DNA of 14,563 nt from DATIHQ01 sp035480535 (lineage in GTDB: Bacteria; Chlamydiota; Chlamydiia; Chlamydiales; SM23-39). Within the stretch, counting starts at the first letter, position 1. Each line of letters begins with the position of its first letter. The notes beneath the pieces are model-generated. The model ran no database searches, had not been told where the DNA came from, and was given only the letters and a program-made list of their open reading frames with translations. Location of the stretch: assembly GCA_035480535.1 (NCBI GenBank), contig DATIHQ010000120.1:1-14563 (forward strand), read 5' to 3'. A program made the position numbers and the translations under genes. Positions 1 to 6,462 of this stretch are shown one piece after another.

Positions 1-1106
1 CGCTCAAGCGGCTCATTGAAGATGCCGATCCACAGGTGCGCGTCGAGTCCATTCTCAATGTCGCCCGCCTGGGCCGCGACGATTTTCTCCCCTCGCTTCG
101 AAAGCGCCTCTCCCACACCCACGTAGCCGAGCTCGAAGCCACTGCATTTGCCCTCGGCGTCCTGAAAGACAGTTCCTCAACCAAAAAGCTCAAAAAACTC
201 GCCAGCTCCTCCACCGAATCGGTCCGTCTTGCCGCCAGCATTGCCCTCCTCCAATTTGGCGACCGCACCTTTGTCCCTCAAATTGAAGAGATGGCGAAAC
301 GATCTAATCTCTTTGCCATCGCCGCTCTCGGGCGCATTTCAGAAACAGAAGAAACGCTCGCCCGCCTCGTGCGCTCTAGCGATCTCCAAGTGCGCCTCAA
401 TGCGGCCATCGCCCTTCTCCAGCGGCGCGATCCCCGCTGCGTCCACGCCCTCGCAGAACTACTCATCGAAGATTCGCGCGACCTCGCCTTTCATCCCTTC
501 AACTCCGTTGGCCGCACGCTCGTTTCCTACAAAGCCATTCCCTCAGCCGAGCTCCACGCCAAAGACCCCACCATCGACCTCAGTTATTCCCAAGCCATCC
601 GCGAGCATCTTCTCCGCGAGGCCATCCATCTCCCCGAAGCTAACTTTCTTCAACTCGCGCGCCTCGTCTTCAACCGCCAGCAATACGATCTCGTCCCCAC
701 GCTCATCACACTCCTGGAAAATCTCCAAACAGAGAACGCTATTGCACTCCTGAAAGAAGGGGCTGCAAAGCTATCGGCACCCCTGATCCGCGACTATTGT
801 CACCTTTCGCTCTATCGCCTCAAGCAAGAAGGCCCCTACGAAGAATACATCAATCATTGGGTCATGCGGCAAAAGGAATCGGAGCTCATCCGGCTTCGTC
901 CATTGCTTCCTTGGAAGTATCGAATGGAACAATCAGATTATAGTCTCACTCCTGAAGAGACCTCCCGCCTCCTGATCGAGGCGTTTTTGTCTATCGCCAG
1001 CCACCGCGACGAAAAAAGCATCGCGTTTCTGCTGGAAGCAATTCAATTGGGCAATCCCCAGAATCGCTACGCCTTGATGGGCCTCTTGATGAAGGCCACG
1101 GAATAG
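1..1106 (+). CDS. HEAT-repeat protein, 5' end outside the window
   Basis: The frame is open from base 3 (first two bases belong to a split codon) to a TAG at 1104-1106, so at least 367 C-terminal residues are present and the true start lies upstream. The internal GTG at 36 is not a convincing start, because the residues before it (LIEDADPQVR) already form a HEAT helix. The first ~150 residues contain about five helical repeats of roughly 30 residues with the typical D-x-x-VR-x-x-A pattern (for example ESVRLAASIALLQFGD and DLQVRLNAAIALLQRRDP). The C-terminal ~200 residues are helical and Leu-rich without clear repeats. Such proteins are protein-binding scaffolds; no enzymatic motif is visible. 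The gene is strongly C-biased on its coding strand, like the nadK cluster at the other end. Family assignment is firm, function unknown. Confidence 0.85.
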   Translation, partial: LKRLIEDADPQVRVESILNVARLGRDDFLPSLRKRLSHTHVAELEATAFALGVLKDSSSTKKLKKLASSSTESVRLAASIALLQFGDRTFVPQIEEMAKRSNLFAIAALGRISETEETLARLVRSSDLQVRLNAAIALLQRRDPRCVHALAELLIEDSRDLAFHPFNSVGRTLVSYKAIPSAELHAKDPTIDLSYSQAIREHLLREAIHLPEANFLQLARLVFNRQQYDLVPTLITLLENLQTENAIALLKEGAAKLSAPLIRDYCHLSLYRLKQEGPYEEYINHWVMRQKESELIRLRPLLPWKYRMEQSDYSLTPEETSRLLIEAFLSIASHRDEKSIAFLLEAIQLGNPQNRYALMGLLMKATE

Positions 1107-1136
1107 CCTCAGAATAATAGCCTGAGACGTAATACG

Positions 1137-1223
1137 AATATCAGCGCAGAGGAAAAGCACTGAGATAGCCGCAGAGGACGAGAGGAAGGGATTTCGCCTT
1201 CGGCGATCCGGACTACGTCCGGA
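1137..1223 (+). repeat. Left arm of an 87-bp inverted repeat
   Basis: This arm matches the reverse complement of 1881-1966 except for one extra A in the A-run at 1153-1156 and one base at 1215. It contains the 9-mer CGCAGAGGA twice in direct orientation (1145-1153 and 1170-1178). It ends in two tandem mini-hairpins: 1194-1206 (5-bp stem TCGCC/GGCGA, triloop TTC) and 1207-1223 (7-bp stem TCCGGAC/GTCCGGA, triloop TAC). The only substitution between the arms is the middle base of that second triloop, so both stems are intact in both copies. Confidence 0.95.
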
Positions 1224-1233
1224 GGAAGAAAGA

Positions 1234-1263
1234 TTGATTGGAAATGCCTCAAAGTTGTAGGAT
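1234..1263 (+). promoter_or_regulatory. Candidate sigma70-type promoter inside the repeat-bounded unit
   Basis: TTGATT (1234-1239) and TAGGAT (1258-1263) match the -35 and -10 consensus at 4 of 6 positions each, with an 18-bp spacer. Predicted transcription would begin near 1270 and leave a leader of about 28 nt carrying the GGAG at 1288-1291 ahead of the ATG at 1298. It lies between the left repeat arm and the gene, so the unit would carry its own promoter. The consensus match is modest. Confidence 0.35.
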
Positions 1264-1297
1264 GCTCCCCTTTTTAACCCCCAACTTGGAGATCATT

Positions 1298-1846
1298 ATG
1301 AATAGCGCAGCCCCAGTAAGTTCAGGTTCAGTTCCTCTTTTGTCCGAATGTCAATTTCCTAGCCCAGGTGGTAACGCAACTACATTCCCTAAGCTCTATC
1401 AAGAACATGTTGGCAATCGAATGAAAATCGTAGCCGGTCTTGGAGGAGAGGCCTCTGTTAAAGCCATCCGCACTATTAAATACCCATATATCGATGCCGA
1501 TAAAAAGGCTTCATCAGACTACATGAATGAGTTAGAAAGGACCAAGTTTGAATCAGGAGAATCCATCGTTCAAACGGAAGATGGTGTAGGCCGTAAAGCG
1601 ATTGTGCTTCTACTCGTACATAAAGATGATCCTACCCATCAAGCGGTGGAAACTATTTTCCAAAGATGTCCAGAAACGATGGTGGCCCATCCAAGTCAGA
1701 GGATGATTGGATTAGATGGCAGAAGCTGGCTTTCCAAAGTCCTCGACCCTTATTCCAGCTCAACACTTAATGTAGATGTCATCAAAGATGCCCTCACCCA
1801 ATTAAGAGAAGGCAACCATCCCAAATACCTACTCGTAAAAGCCTAA
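1298..1846 (+). CDS. Unrecognised 182-aa protein in the inverted-repeat unit
   Basis: I do not recognise this protein. The frame runs upstream to a TTG at 1238, but the ATG at 1298 is preferred because GGAG (1288-1291) lies 6 nt before it. The product is soluble, with no signal peptide or membrane segment. Residues 1-30 are rich in Ser, Pro and Gly and look disordered. Residues 40-180 are mixed alpha/beta, with a hydrophobic strand AIVLLLVHKDD near 101-111 and a later stretch MIGLDGRSWLSKVL near 136-149. There are only two cysteines (18 and 124). By eye its GC (low-to-mid 40s %) is below that of the C-rich HEAT gene upstream. It is the only gene between the inverted repeats and has its own candidate promoter and terminator. 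It has none of the features expected of a transposase or integrase, such as a DDE or Tyr-recombinase motif. A lineage-specific protein or cargo gene is possible; no function is proposed. Confidence 0.8.
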   Translation: MNSAAPVSSGSVPLLSECQFPSPGGNATTFPKLYQEHVGNRMKIVAGLGGEASVKAIRTIKYPYIDADKKASSDYMNELERTKFESGESIVQTEDGVGRKAIVLLLVHKDDPTHQAVETIFQRCPETMVAHPSQRMIGLDGRSWLSKVLDPYSSSTLNVDVIKDALTQLREGNHPKYLLVKA

Positions 1847-1852
1847 GCTCAC

Positions 1853-1881
1853 AAGGGACTCCTCTCCAGGGTCCCTTTTTT
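1853..1881 (+). terminator. Rho-independent terminator after the 182-aa gene
   Basis: A perfect 7-bp stem AAGGGAC (1853-1859) / GTCCCTT (1871-1877) encloses an 11-nt loop that can add a few more pairs. Six T's follow (1876-1881). It begins 6 nt after the TAA. The right repeat arm begins at the last T, so transcripts ending here would not include that arm. Confidence 0.8.
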
Positions 1882-1966
1882 CCGGACGAAGTCCGGATCG
1901 CCGAAGGCGAAATCCCTTCCTCTCGTCCTCTGCGGCTATCTCAGTGCTTTCCTCTGCGCTGATATT
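1881..1966 (-). repeat. Right arm of an 86-bp inverted repeat
   Basis: This is the reverse complement of 1137-1223 with one indel in an A/T run and one substitution. It begins with two tandem hairpins with GAA triloops: 1881-1897 (7-bp stem) and 1898-1910 (5-bp stem). It then carries the inverted CGCAGAGGA motifs. Similarity stops abruptly at both ends: outside 1966 the sequence TTGGCGTCCC does not match the left flank, and inside 1881 the T-run does not match the bases after 1223. Confidence 0.95.
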
Positions 1967-1990
1967 TTGGCGTCCCAATCCAGGGACTGT

Positions 1991-2019
1991 TTGCTCTTAT
2001 GTGCTCCGATTATTATGAT
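1991..2019 (+). promoter_or_regulatory. Weak candidate promoter for lptD
   Basis: TATGAT (2014-2019) matches the -10 consensus at 5 of 6 positions. With a 17-bp spacer the -35 would be TTGCTC (1991-1996), which keeps only the TTG. The -10 ends 11 nt before the lptD ATG, so the predicted leader is about 5 nt. No Shine-Dalgarno sequence is visible before that ATG. Confidence 0.25.
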
Positions 2020-2030
2020 TTCCCCTAATC

Positions 2031-4109
2031 ATGAGATGGCTCCTACTCTTACTACTCTCTTTCTCTCTCCCCCTCCACGCAGACGACTCCCCGTCCATCG
2101 AGGTGATCGTCGATCTGCGCAATCCCACTTATCAAAATGGGATCCTCTACACCAATCAGGGCGGGGTGATCAAGAATCAGGACATCCGCATCCAGGCCCG
2201 CAACATTCACTACATAAGACGCACCGAAGATAACCAACAGGTCCACCAGATCGAGGCTGAAGGAGACCTGATGATCCAATACAAGGGGCGGGTCTACGTC
2301 GGGACTGAATTAAATTATGACTTCATAAAGAAACGAGGGACGATCACTAACGGCAAAACCTTTTCCTCGATGTGGTACATCGGCGGCGATGAGATTGAGC
2401 TCAATCCCGATGGAAGCTACAAGGTGAAAAACGCCTTCATCACCACCTGCGAGAATAGGGATAGCTCCTGGGATCTCCACGCAAGCTCCATCCACATGGC
2501 CAAGGGAGATCTCTTTGAGGCAAAAAAGATCCGCCTTCGATTCTTTAAAATCCCCACCCTTTGGCTCCCCTCTTTTAAAATCAACCTGCGAAAGTTTAAG
2601 GAACCTATCTTCCGCTATACGTTGAGTTGGCAAAACGGCCGTCCTCTAGCAGGCATCCGCTATCAACTCTACTCCTGGAGAGATTTTGCCCTCTATGGCC
2701 GCGTGGAATATCGATGGAGAACCGGCTGGGGCGGCGCTTTAGAAACCGAATACTTTCCCCCGGATAAACGAACGACCTTCGTCACCCGAAATTACCTGGG
2801 GAAAAACCTCTTGGAAAACGCCCCTCCTCCAGCTCTTCGCAGATATCGCGTGCAAGGCGCCTTCTTCTCCATGAGCGAGAGCGGCAAGACCAATACGATG
2901 CTCACCTGGGATAAATATAGCGATGTCCGGATGCCCAATGATTTTAAAAGCGAAGATTTTGAGGTCAATACTTCCAAGCGAACTATTTTTTATGTCCGCC
3001 ATCAAGAAGAGGATCTCATCGCCGCATTGAAAGTCAGGCCGAGGGCCAATCCCTTCGAGTCGATCCAGCAGGATCTGCCTACCCTCTTTACCTCCATACG
3101 CCCCATTGAAATCGGCCCTACCGGCATTATTTCTTCCCATTATCTCAAGACATCGTATGTCGATTTCGACTATTCAGATCAGCTAGTGAAATCGCTGCAA
3201 GACTATCAATCGATCCGTCTGGAGCTGCGCGAAATGTTCTATCGCCCCTTTCACATGGGGCCATTCATTCTCACGCCCCATTTGGGCGGCACGGCTCTCT
3301 TTTACAGCACAAGCCCTTCCCATCAAGCCAAAGGAGTCGGCTTTCTATCCTATGGCGCCAAAGGCTATTTCCATGGACAGCGAACCTATTCTCATTACAA
3401 ACACATCCTAGAACCCTATCTGCAATATACGGCCCTCACAAGGCCCACCGTGACGCCCGACAACCACTACATTTTCTCCATTCAAGATGGCTACAATAAA
3501 ATCCAGGAAGTGAGACTCGGCTTTCGCAATCTCCTCTTCTCGAAAAAACGGCCCTGCAAAGAGGCGAGTTTCACTGCCGATCTCTATGCAAACGCCTTCT
3601 TTGCCGAAGCCCAGATTCCCCAAGTATTTCCCCGAATGTATCTGCTGCTGAATTGGAAAATTCCCTCAGTCGATTTCACCTTCTTTAACTGCTGGAACTT
3701 CCGCCATCAAACGGTCGATTTTTCCAATGCCCTTTTCAAATGGACCTACAATGAAAATCTCGCCCTTAACCTCGAAGGGCGCTACCGTTCCCGCTTTGAT
3801 TGGAGAAAAGGGGACCACGATAACTTCATCCTCGACGTCACCCGCTCTGAAACGGAACTGCTCCTCTCCCCTCTTTCCGATCGAAGGATCACCTTCCTCA
3901 CCAACCTCTTTTTCCGCCCCTCCCCCTTCTGGGAATGCCAGATCCAATCCCACCATGGCTTTTTCCGTCTCGATGAAGATCCCTACAATGAGGTAAAGGT
4001 GCATCTCTACACTTGGATTAGCGCAGCGTGGAAACTGCGCCTTACCTACGGATATACAGCAAAAGTGGGCAGTGATTTTGGGATCGGGATTAGCTTAATT
4101 AAGAAGTAG
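2031..4109 (+). CDS. lptD: LPS-assembly outer-membrane protein LptD (OstA/Imp family)
   Basis: LptD is the outer-membrane beta-barrel that, with LptE, inserts lipopolysaccharide into the outer leaflet. The 692-aa product starts with a clear Sec signal peptide (MRWLLLLLL..., cleavage after Ala17). An OstA/LptA-like beta-jellyroll follows (about residues 40-135), including the stretch IEAEGDLMIQYKGRVYVG. Next comes the family signature ITTCENRDSSWDLHAS at about 137-152, and then a long barrel rich in alternating aromatic strands up to the C-terminus. The ATG at 2031 is the only reasonable start: an in-frame TGA lies at 2016-2018 and the signal peptide begins here. It is somewhat shorter than E. 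coli LptD (784 aa). The mature protein has four cysteines (140, 509, 554, 636), but not in the E. coli arrangement. The gene ends directly against the convergent 219-aa gene, whose stop begins at 4110. Confidence 0.85.
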   Translation: MRWLLLLLLSFSLPLHADDSPSIEVIVDLRNPTYQNGILYTNQGGVIKNQDIRIQARNIHYIRRTEDNQQVHQIEAEGDLMIQYKGRVYVGTELNYDFIKKRGTITNGKTFSSMWYIGGDEIELNPDGSYKVKNAFITTCENRDSSWDLHASSIHMAKGDLFEAKKIRLRFFKIPTLWLPSFKINLRKFKEPIFRYTLSWQNGRPLAGIRYQLYSWRDFALYGRVEYRWRTGWGGALETEYFPPDKRTTFVTRNYLGKNLLENAPPPALRRYRVQGAFFSMSESGKTNTMLTWDKYSDVRMPNDFKSEDFEVNTSKRTIFYVRHQEEDLIAALKVRPRANPFESIQQDLPTLFTSIRPIEIGPTGIISSHYLKTSYVDFDYSDQLVKSLQDYQSIRLELREMFYRPFHMGPFILTPHLGGTALFYSTSPSHQAKGVGFLSYGAKGYFHGQRTYSHYKHILEPYLQYTALTRPTVTPDNHYIFSIQDGYNKIQEVRLGFRNLLFSKKRPCKEASFTADLYANAFFAEAQIPQVFPRMYLLLNWKIPSVDFTFFNCWNFRHQTVDFSNALFKWTYNENLALNLEGRYRSRFDWRKGDHDNFILDVTRSETELLLSPLSDRRITFLTNLFFRPSPFWECQIQSHHGFFRLDEDPYNEVKVHLYTWISAAWKLRLTYGYTAKVGSDFGIGISLIKK

Positions 4110-4769
4110 TTAGACTCTCAGCGTTGAGTGGAACCTCTTGAGGTGGCTCCTTGAATGTTGTTCAGAGAAAAACTGAAGGAGGTTCAGTAGGTGATTCGAC
4201 GTGGTGGGATTCTCGAGTTTATAAGTTTGGACAAGCCTTGCAATCGACTCGGCCATTTTTATATTTAAATCGAGATCCTTTTGATCCAGAATACTAAATG
4301 CCGGGAGGTAATTTCCATTGATAAAATGGCCAAGAGCTTGAACGATGTGAGGAAACTCAGCACCTGGATTGAGCGTTTGATGGATAAAGGCCACATCCTT
4401 TAAAAGATCAAATTGTGCGGCGCACTTGGCAGTGGATAATCCTCGTTGAAGAGTCGCTTTAAAGCAAATTTTGCCTCTTAAGTTTGCTCTGTGGCTCACG
4501 GCAAAGGTAAATAGCTTGCTGAATCCTTCCTTCTGGAATATTGGCGTTTCATCATCCTTGACCCTTGTCGCTTCATCATAGATATTCCAGAATTGATTGA
4601 TCAGAGGACCGGGGCGTGCTTGACGCTGAGAGCGCCGAGCAGGAGTGCGCCAAATCGGAGACGGCGCGGGAGTGGGGGGATTTTCTAGATCTATATCCTC
4701 TTCGCCTCCTTGATCAACTGGCGTCCAGATGGTTGTTATACGGCTGAGAGGTTGAGAACGATTTGCCAT
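4110..4769 (-). CDS. Unrecognised 219-aa protein with Pro/Arg-rich N-terminus
   Basis: I do not recognise this protein. The first ~60 residues are polar and probably disordered, with an acidic patch (EEDIDLE) followed by a Pro- and Arg-rich stretch (PPTPAPSPIW, then RRSQRQARPG). Residues ~60-219 are predicted helical, with several regular amphipathic helices. There is no signal peptide or membrane segment. The ATG at 4767-4769 has AGGGG about 5 nt upstream. It is the last gene of the minus-strand run: the glycosyltransferase stop lies 30 bp upstream, so the two are probably co-transcribed. Its stop codon abuts the lptD stop with no space between. Base composition is more AT-rich than tpiA-secG-def. 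A disordered basic N-terminus with a helical C-terminus is common in lineage-restricted chlamydial proteins, including secreted ones, but nothing here demonstrates secretion. Confidence 0.7.
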   Translation of the reverse strand: MANRSQPLSRITTIWTPVDQGGEEDIDLENPPTPAPSPIWRTPARRSQRQARPGPLINQFWNIYDEATRVKDDETPIFQKEGFSKLFTFAVSHRANLRGKICFKATLQRGLSTAKCAAQFDLLKDVAFIHQTLNPGAEFPHIVQALGHFINGNYLPAFSILDQKDLDLNIKMAESIARLVQTYKLENPTTSNHLLNLLQFFSEQHSRSHLKRFHSTLRV

Positions 4770-4799
4770 GGAAACCCCTTTTGCTGAAAAAAAACAATA

Positions 4800-5921
4800 T
4801 TATCGTTTGTCCCTCCTTTTTTCTGCCAGCCCTTTCAGAAATACCGTATCGAATTGCTTCATAACAGCCTCAGGATTGTATACAGCAGAATAAGCATCCC
4901 AATTTGAGGAGCGTATTTCATCTATGTTGCTTCCACAGGACTCGACAATCGACTTCAACTCTGCTTTATTTTGATAATATAAACCTTTGTCGCCCAGGAT
5001 GGCGACATGGGCTTGATACCCTGCAACTGTGCACGTAATCACTGGTTTGTTCTTAATGGAAAATTCGGCACAAGAAAGACCAAATGTTTCTCCATCTTCT
5101 CTGGCATGGATCATTGCATCGCAAGTATTAATAAATTTTGTTTTGTAGCCCAAATCGGCAGTACCCGGCAAAAAAATGACATTTTTCAATTGGCAAAACG
5201 GCTCCGTATTTAAAAAAATAAAATACCAGTCTGGATGGACCTCTGCTATTTCGATCACGACTTCCTGAGCAAACTCAAGTGAAAATGTCGTATACCCACC
5301 GTGCCTTCCAAAAACGACAGCTCCTTTTGGAATGTTTAATTCCTCATGCAAGGTCTCGGAAGTTTCCTCCAGACGTACCATGTGGGGCACGAAAGGAACA
5401 TGAATACCGAAATCGGAGCTCGCTATTTTACTCATCCATCCCGATACCGTCGCATACGCATCGCCGTGCACCTCCAACGGGAGAAACACAGCATGAACCG
5501 CATTTTTACACACCCTGGACAAATATTCATCTCGCCTGCCAGCTTTCAGGTTATATAATATATCGACATGCTCTTTTGAGATTATAAAATCCACCTCTTC
5601 AAAATTCGCACACTCATAAAAGCGCTCACCAAAGCGGTCTTGAAATTTTTTATATACCGTTGAGGGATGATCAATAGCGTCAAGAGGTACTTCCTCAATA
5701 TTGATATAAAAAATGAACGACTCATTGCCCAAAATAGTTTCGTTACAATCAGCATAATCAAATGTCGCTACTTCAGTACCTCTCACATTGAGATGGCGCA
5801 CAAAAAAACCAACTCGGCATTTTTTTACCCCCTCAACGCGGCTGCCATTTTCAGTAACATCCCCCGTTTGCCCGCAAGAGACCAGACATAAAATGCAAAA
5901 CAGCGAGAAGAATCTGTGAAT
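4800..5921 (-). CDS. Glycosyltransferase (GT4-like, GT-B fold), start uncertain, possible lipoprotein signal
   Basis: The conserved body begins at VGFFVRHLNVRGTEVATFDY, a GT-B-type N-terminal strand/loop. It ends with the donor-site motif HAREDGETFGLSCAEFS...NKPVIT (residues ~272-296 from the start used here), which resembles the E-x7-E region of retaining GT4 enzymes. The protein probably transfers a sugar from a nucleotide-sugar; the acceptor is unknown. No ATG, GTG or TTG occurs in frame between the end of def and the conserved body. The only start with a Shine-Dalgarno match is an ATT at 5919-5921, preceded 5 nt upstream by GGAG. This gives 373 aa beginning with a short hydrophobic segment ending in the lipobox-like LVSC (Cys16). 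Alternatives are in-frame ATGs inside def (6044 or 6026), which lack SDs, or a lost start. GC is clearly lower than in def and tpiA (near 40% in sampled lines), suggesting acquisition by transfer. It follows def by 13 nt. Confidence 0.7.
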   Translation of the reverse strand: MHRFFSLFCILCLVSCGQTGDVTENGSRVEGVKKCRVGFFVRHLNVRGTEVATFDYADCNETILGNESFIFYINIEEVPLDAIDHPSTVYKKFQDRFGERFYECANFEEVDFIISKEHVDILYNLKAGRRDEYLSRVCKNAVHAVFLPLEVHGDAYATVSGWMSKIASSDFGIHVPFVPHMVRLEETSETLHEELNIPKGAVVFGRHGGYTTFSLEFAQEVVIEIAEVHPDWYFIFLNTEPFCQLKNVIFLPGTADLGYKTKFINTCDAMIHAREDGETFGLSCAEFSIKNKPVITCTVAGYQAHVAILGDKGLYYQNKAELKSIVESCGSNIDEIRSSNWDAYSAVYNPEAVMKQFDTVFLKGLAEKRRDKR

Positions 5922-5934
5922 CTGCTCTCCAAAC

Positions 5935-6462
5935 TTAAGGATTATATTTCTTCTTGATGGCGAGAAGGTAAGGTTCGATTCTCCTGCGCTCTTTGAGGTC
6001 CATCCGGTCAATGGTGAGCACCCCATTGAGGTGATCGTTTTCATGCATCATCTGCCGCCCGCGAAAGCTATCGAGCGTTTCCTCAATCCAATCCCCTTTT
6101 AAGTTCTGATAGCGGATGTGGATCTTTTTAGGACGGGTGACTTCGATATGAAGCCGTGGAAGGGAAATACATCCCTCCAACATCGCTTCCATTTCTCCTT
6201 TGGATGGAGTGATCTCTGGATTGATGATCACCTCGGGGGCGCCGAGGGAATATTGCCCATCGGCATTGAGCACTTCTTCTCGGAGAATAAACATCCGATG
6301 GAACTGCCCCACTTGCGTGGCAGCCAGGCCAATCCCATTGACAGCGAGCACCGTTTCGATCATGTCGTTTGCAAGCTGGATGATTTCCGGTGTGATTTCA
6401 GCGATAGGCGCGGCCCGCTTTCGCAAAGCAGGGTGGCCATAATACAAAATCGTCAGCTTCAT
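5935..6462 (-). CDS. def: Peptide deformylase
   Basis: Def removes the formyl group from the initiator methionine of nascent proteins, using a bound metal ion. The 175-aa product has all three family motifs: GIGLAATQ (43-50), EGCIS (96-100, metal ligand Cys98) and HENDH (140-144, metal ligands His140 and His144, catalytic Glu141). The Asn in HENDH occupies a variable position. The length is typical. The ATG at 6460-6462 directly follows the secG stop (TAG at 6463-6465) with no gap and no evident SD, so translation is probably coupled to secG. The glycosyltransferase follows 13 nt after the stop. Confidence 0.96.
   Translation of the reverse strand: MKLTILYYGHPALRKRAAPIAEITPEIIQLANDMIETVLAVNGIGLAATQVGQFHRMFILREEVLNADGQYSLGAPEVIINPEITPSKGEMEAMLEGCISLPRLHIEVTRPKKIHIRYQNLKGDWIEETLDSFRGRQMMHENDHLNGVLTIDRMDLKERRRIEPYLLAIKKKYNP

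Larger units (their letters stand above)
1137..1966. mobile_element. Candidate IR-bounded mobile cassette (~830 bp)
   Basis: The unit consists of long inverted repeats, a candidate promoter, one SD-preceded ORF, a terminator, then the second repeat. It sits between the stop of the HEAT gene and the start of lptD. This is the layout of a non-autonomous, MITE-like unit or cassette with cargo. No transposase is encoded, and I could not see a clear target-site duplication when comparing bases before 1137 with bases after 1966. The alternative is that the arms are two independently placed copies of a dispersed intergenic repeat which happen to flank the gene. Confidence 0.4.

Noticed and set aside
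1107..1136. CTCAG/CTGAG short inverted repeat after the HEAT gene as a terminator
   Set aside because: Only a 5-bp stem with a long loop and no T-run following.
1967..2233. 88-codon frame overlapping the lptD start
   Set aside because: Overlaps the lptD signal peptide in another frame, Pro/Arg/His-rich, no SD and no homology visible.
4787..4794. Run of eight T's on the minus strand just after the glycosyltransferase stop, as a possible terminator
   Set aside because: No stable GC-containing hairpin precedes it; only weak A/T or 4-bp stems are possible.
5806..5828. Two 7-base homopolymer runs (A7 and T7 on the minus strand) at the glycosyltransferase N-terminus, suggesting phase variation or a frameshift
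   Set aside because: The existing frame already gives the conserved body without correction; shifting at either run does not restore a better start, so there is no positive evidence.
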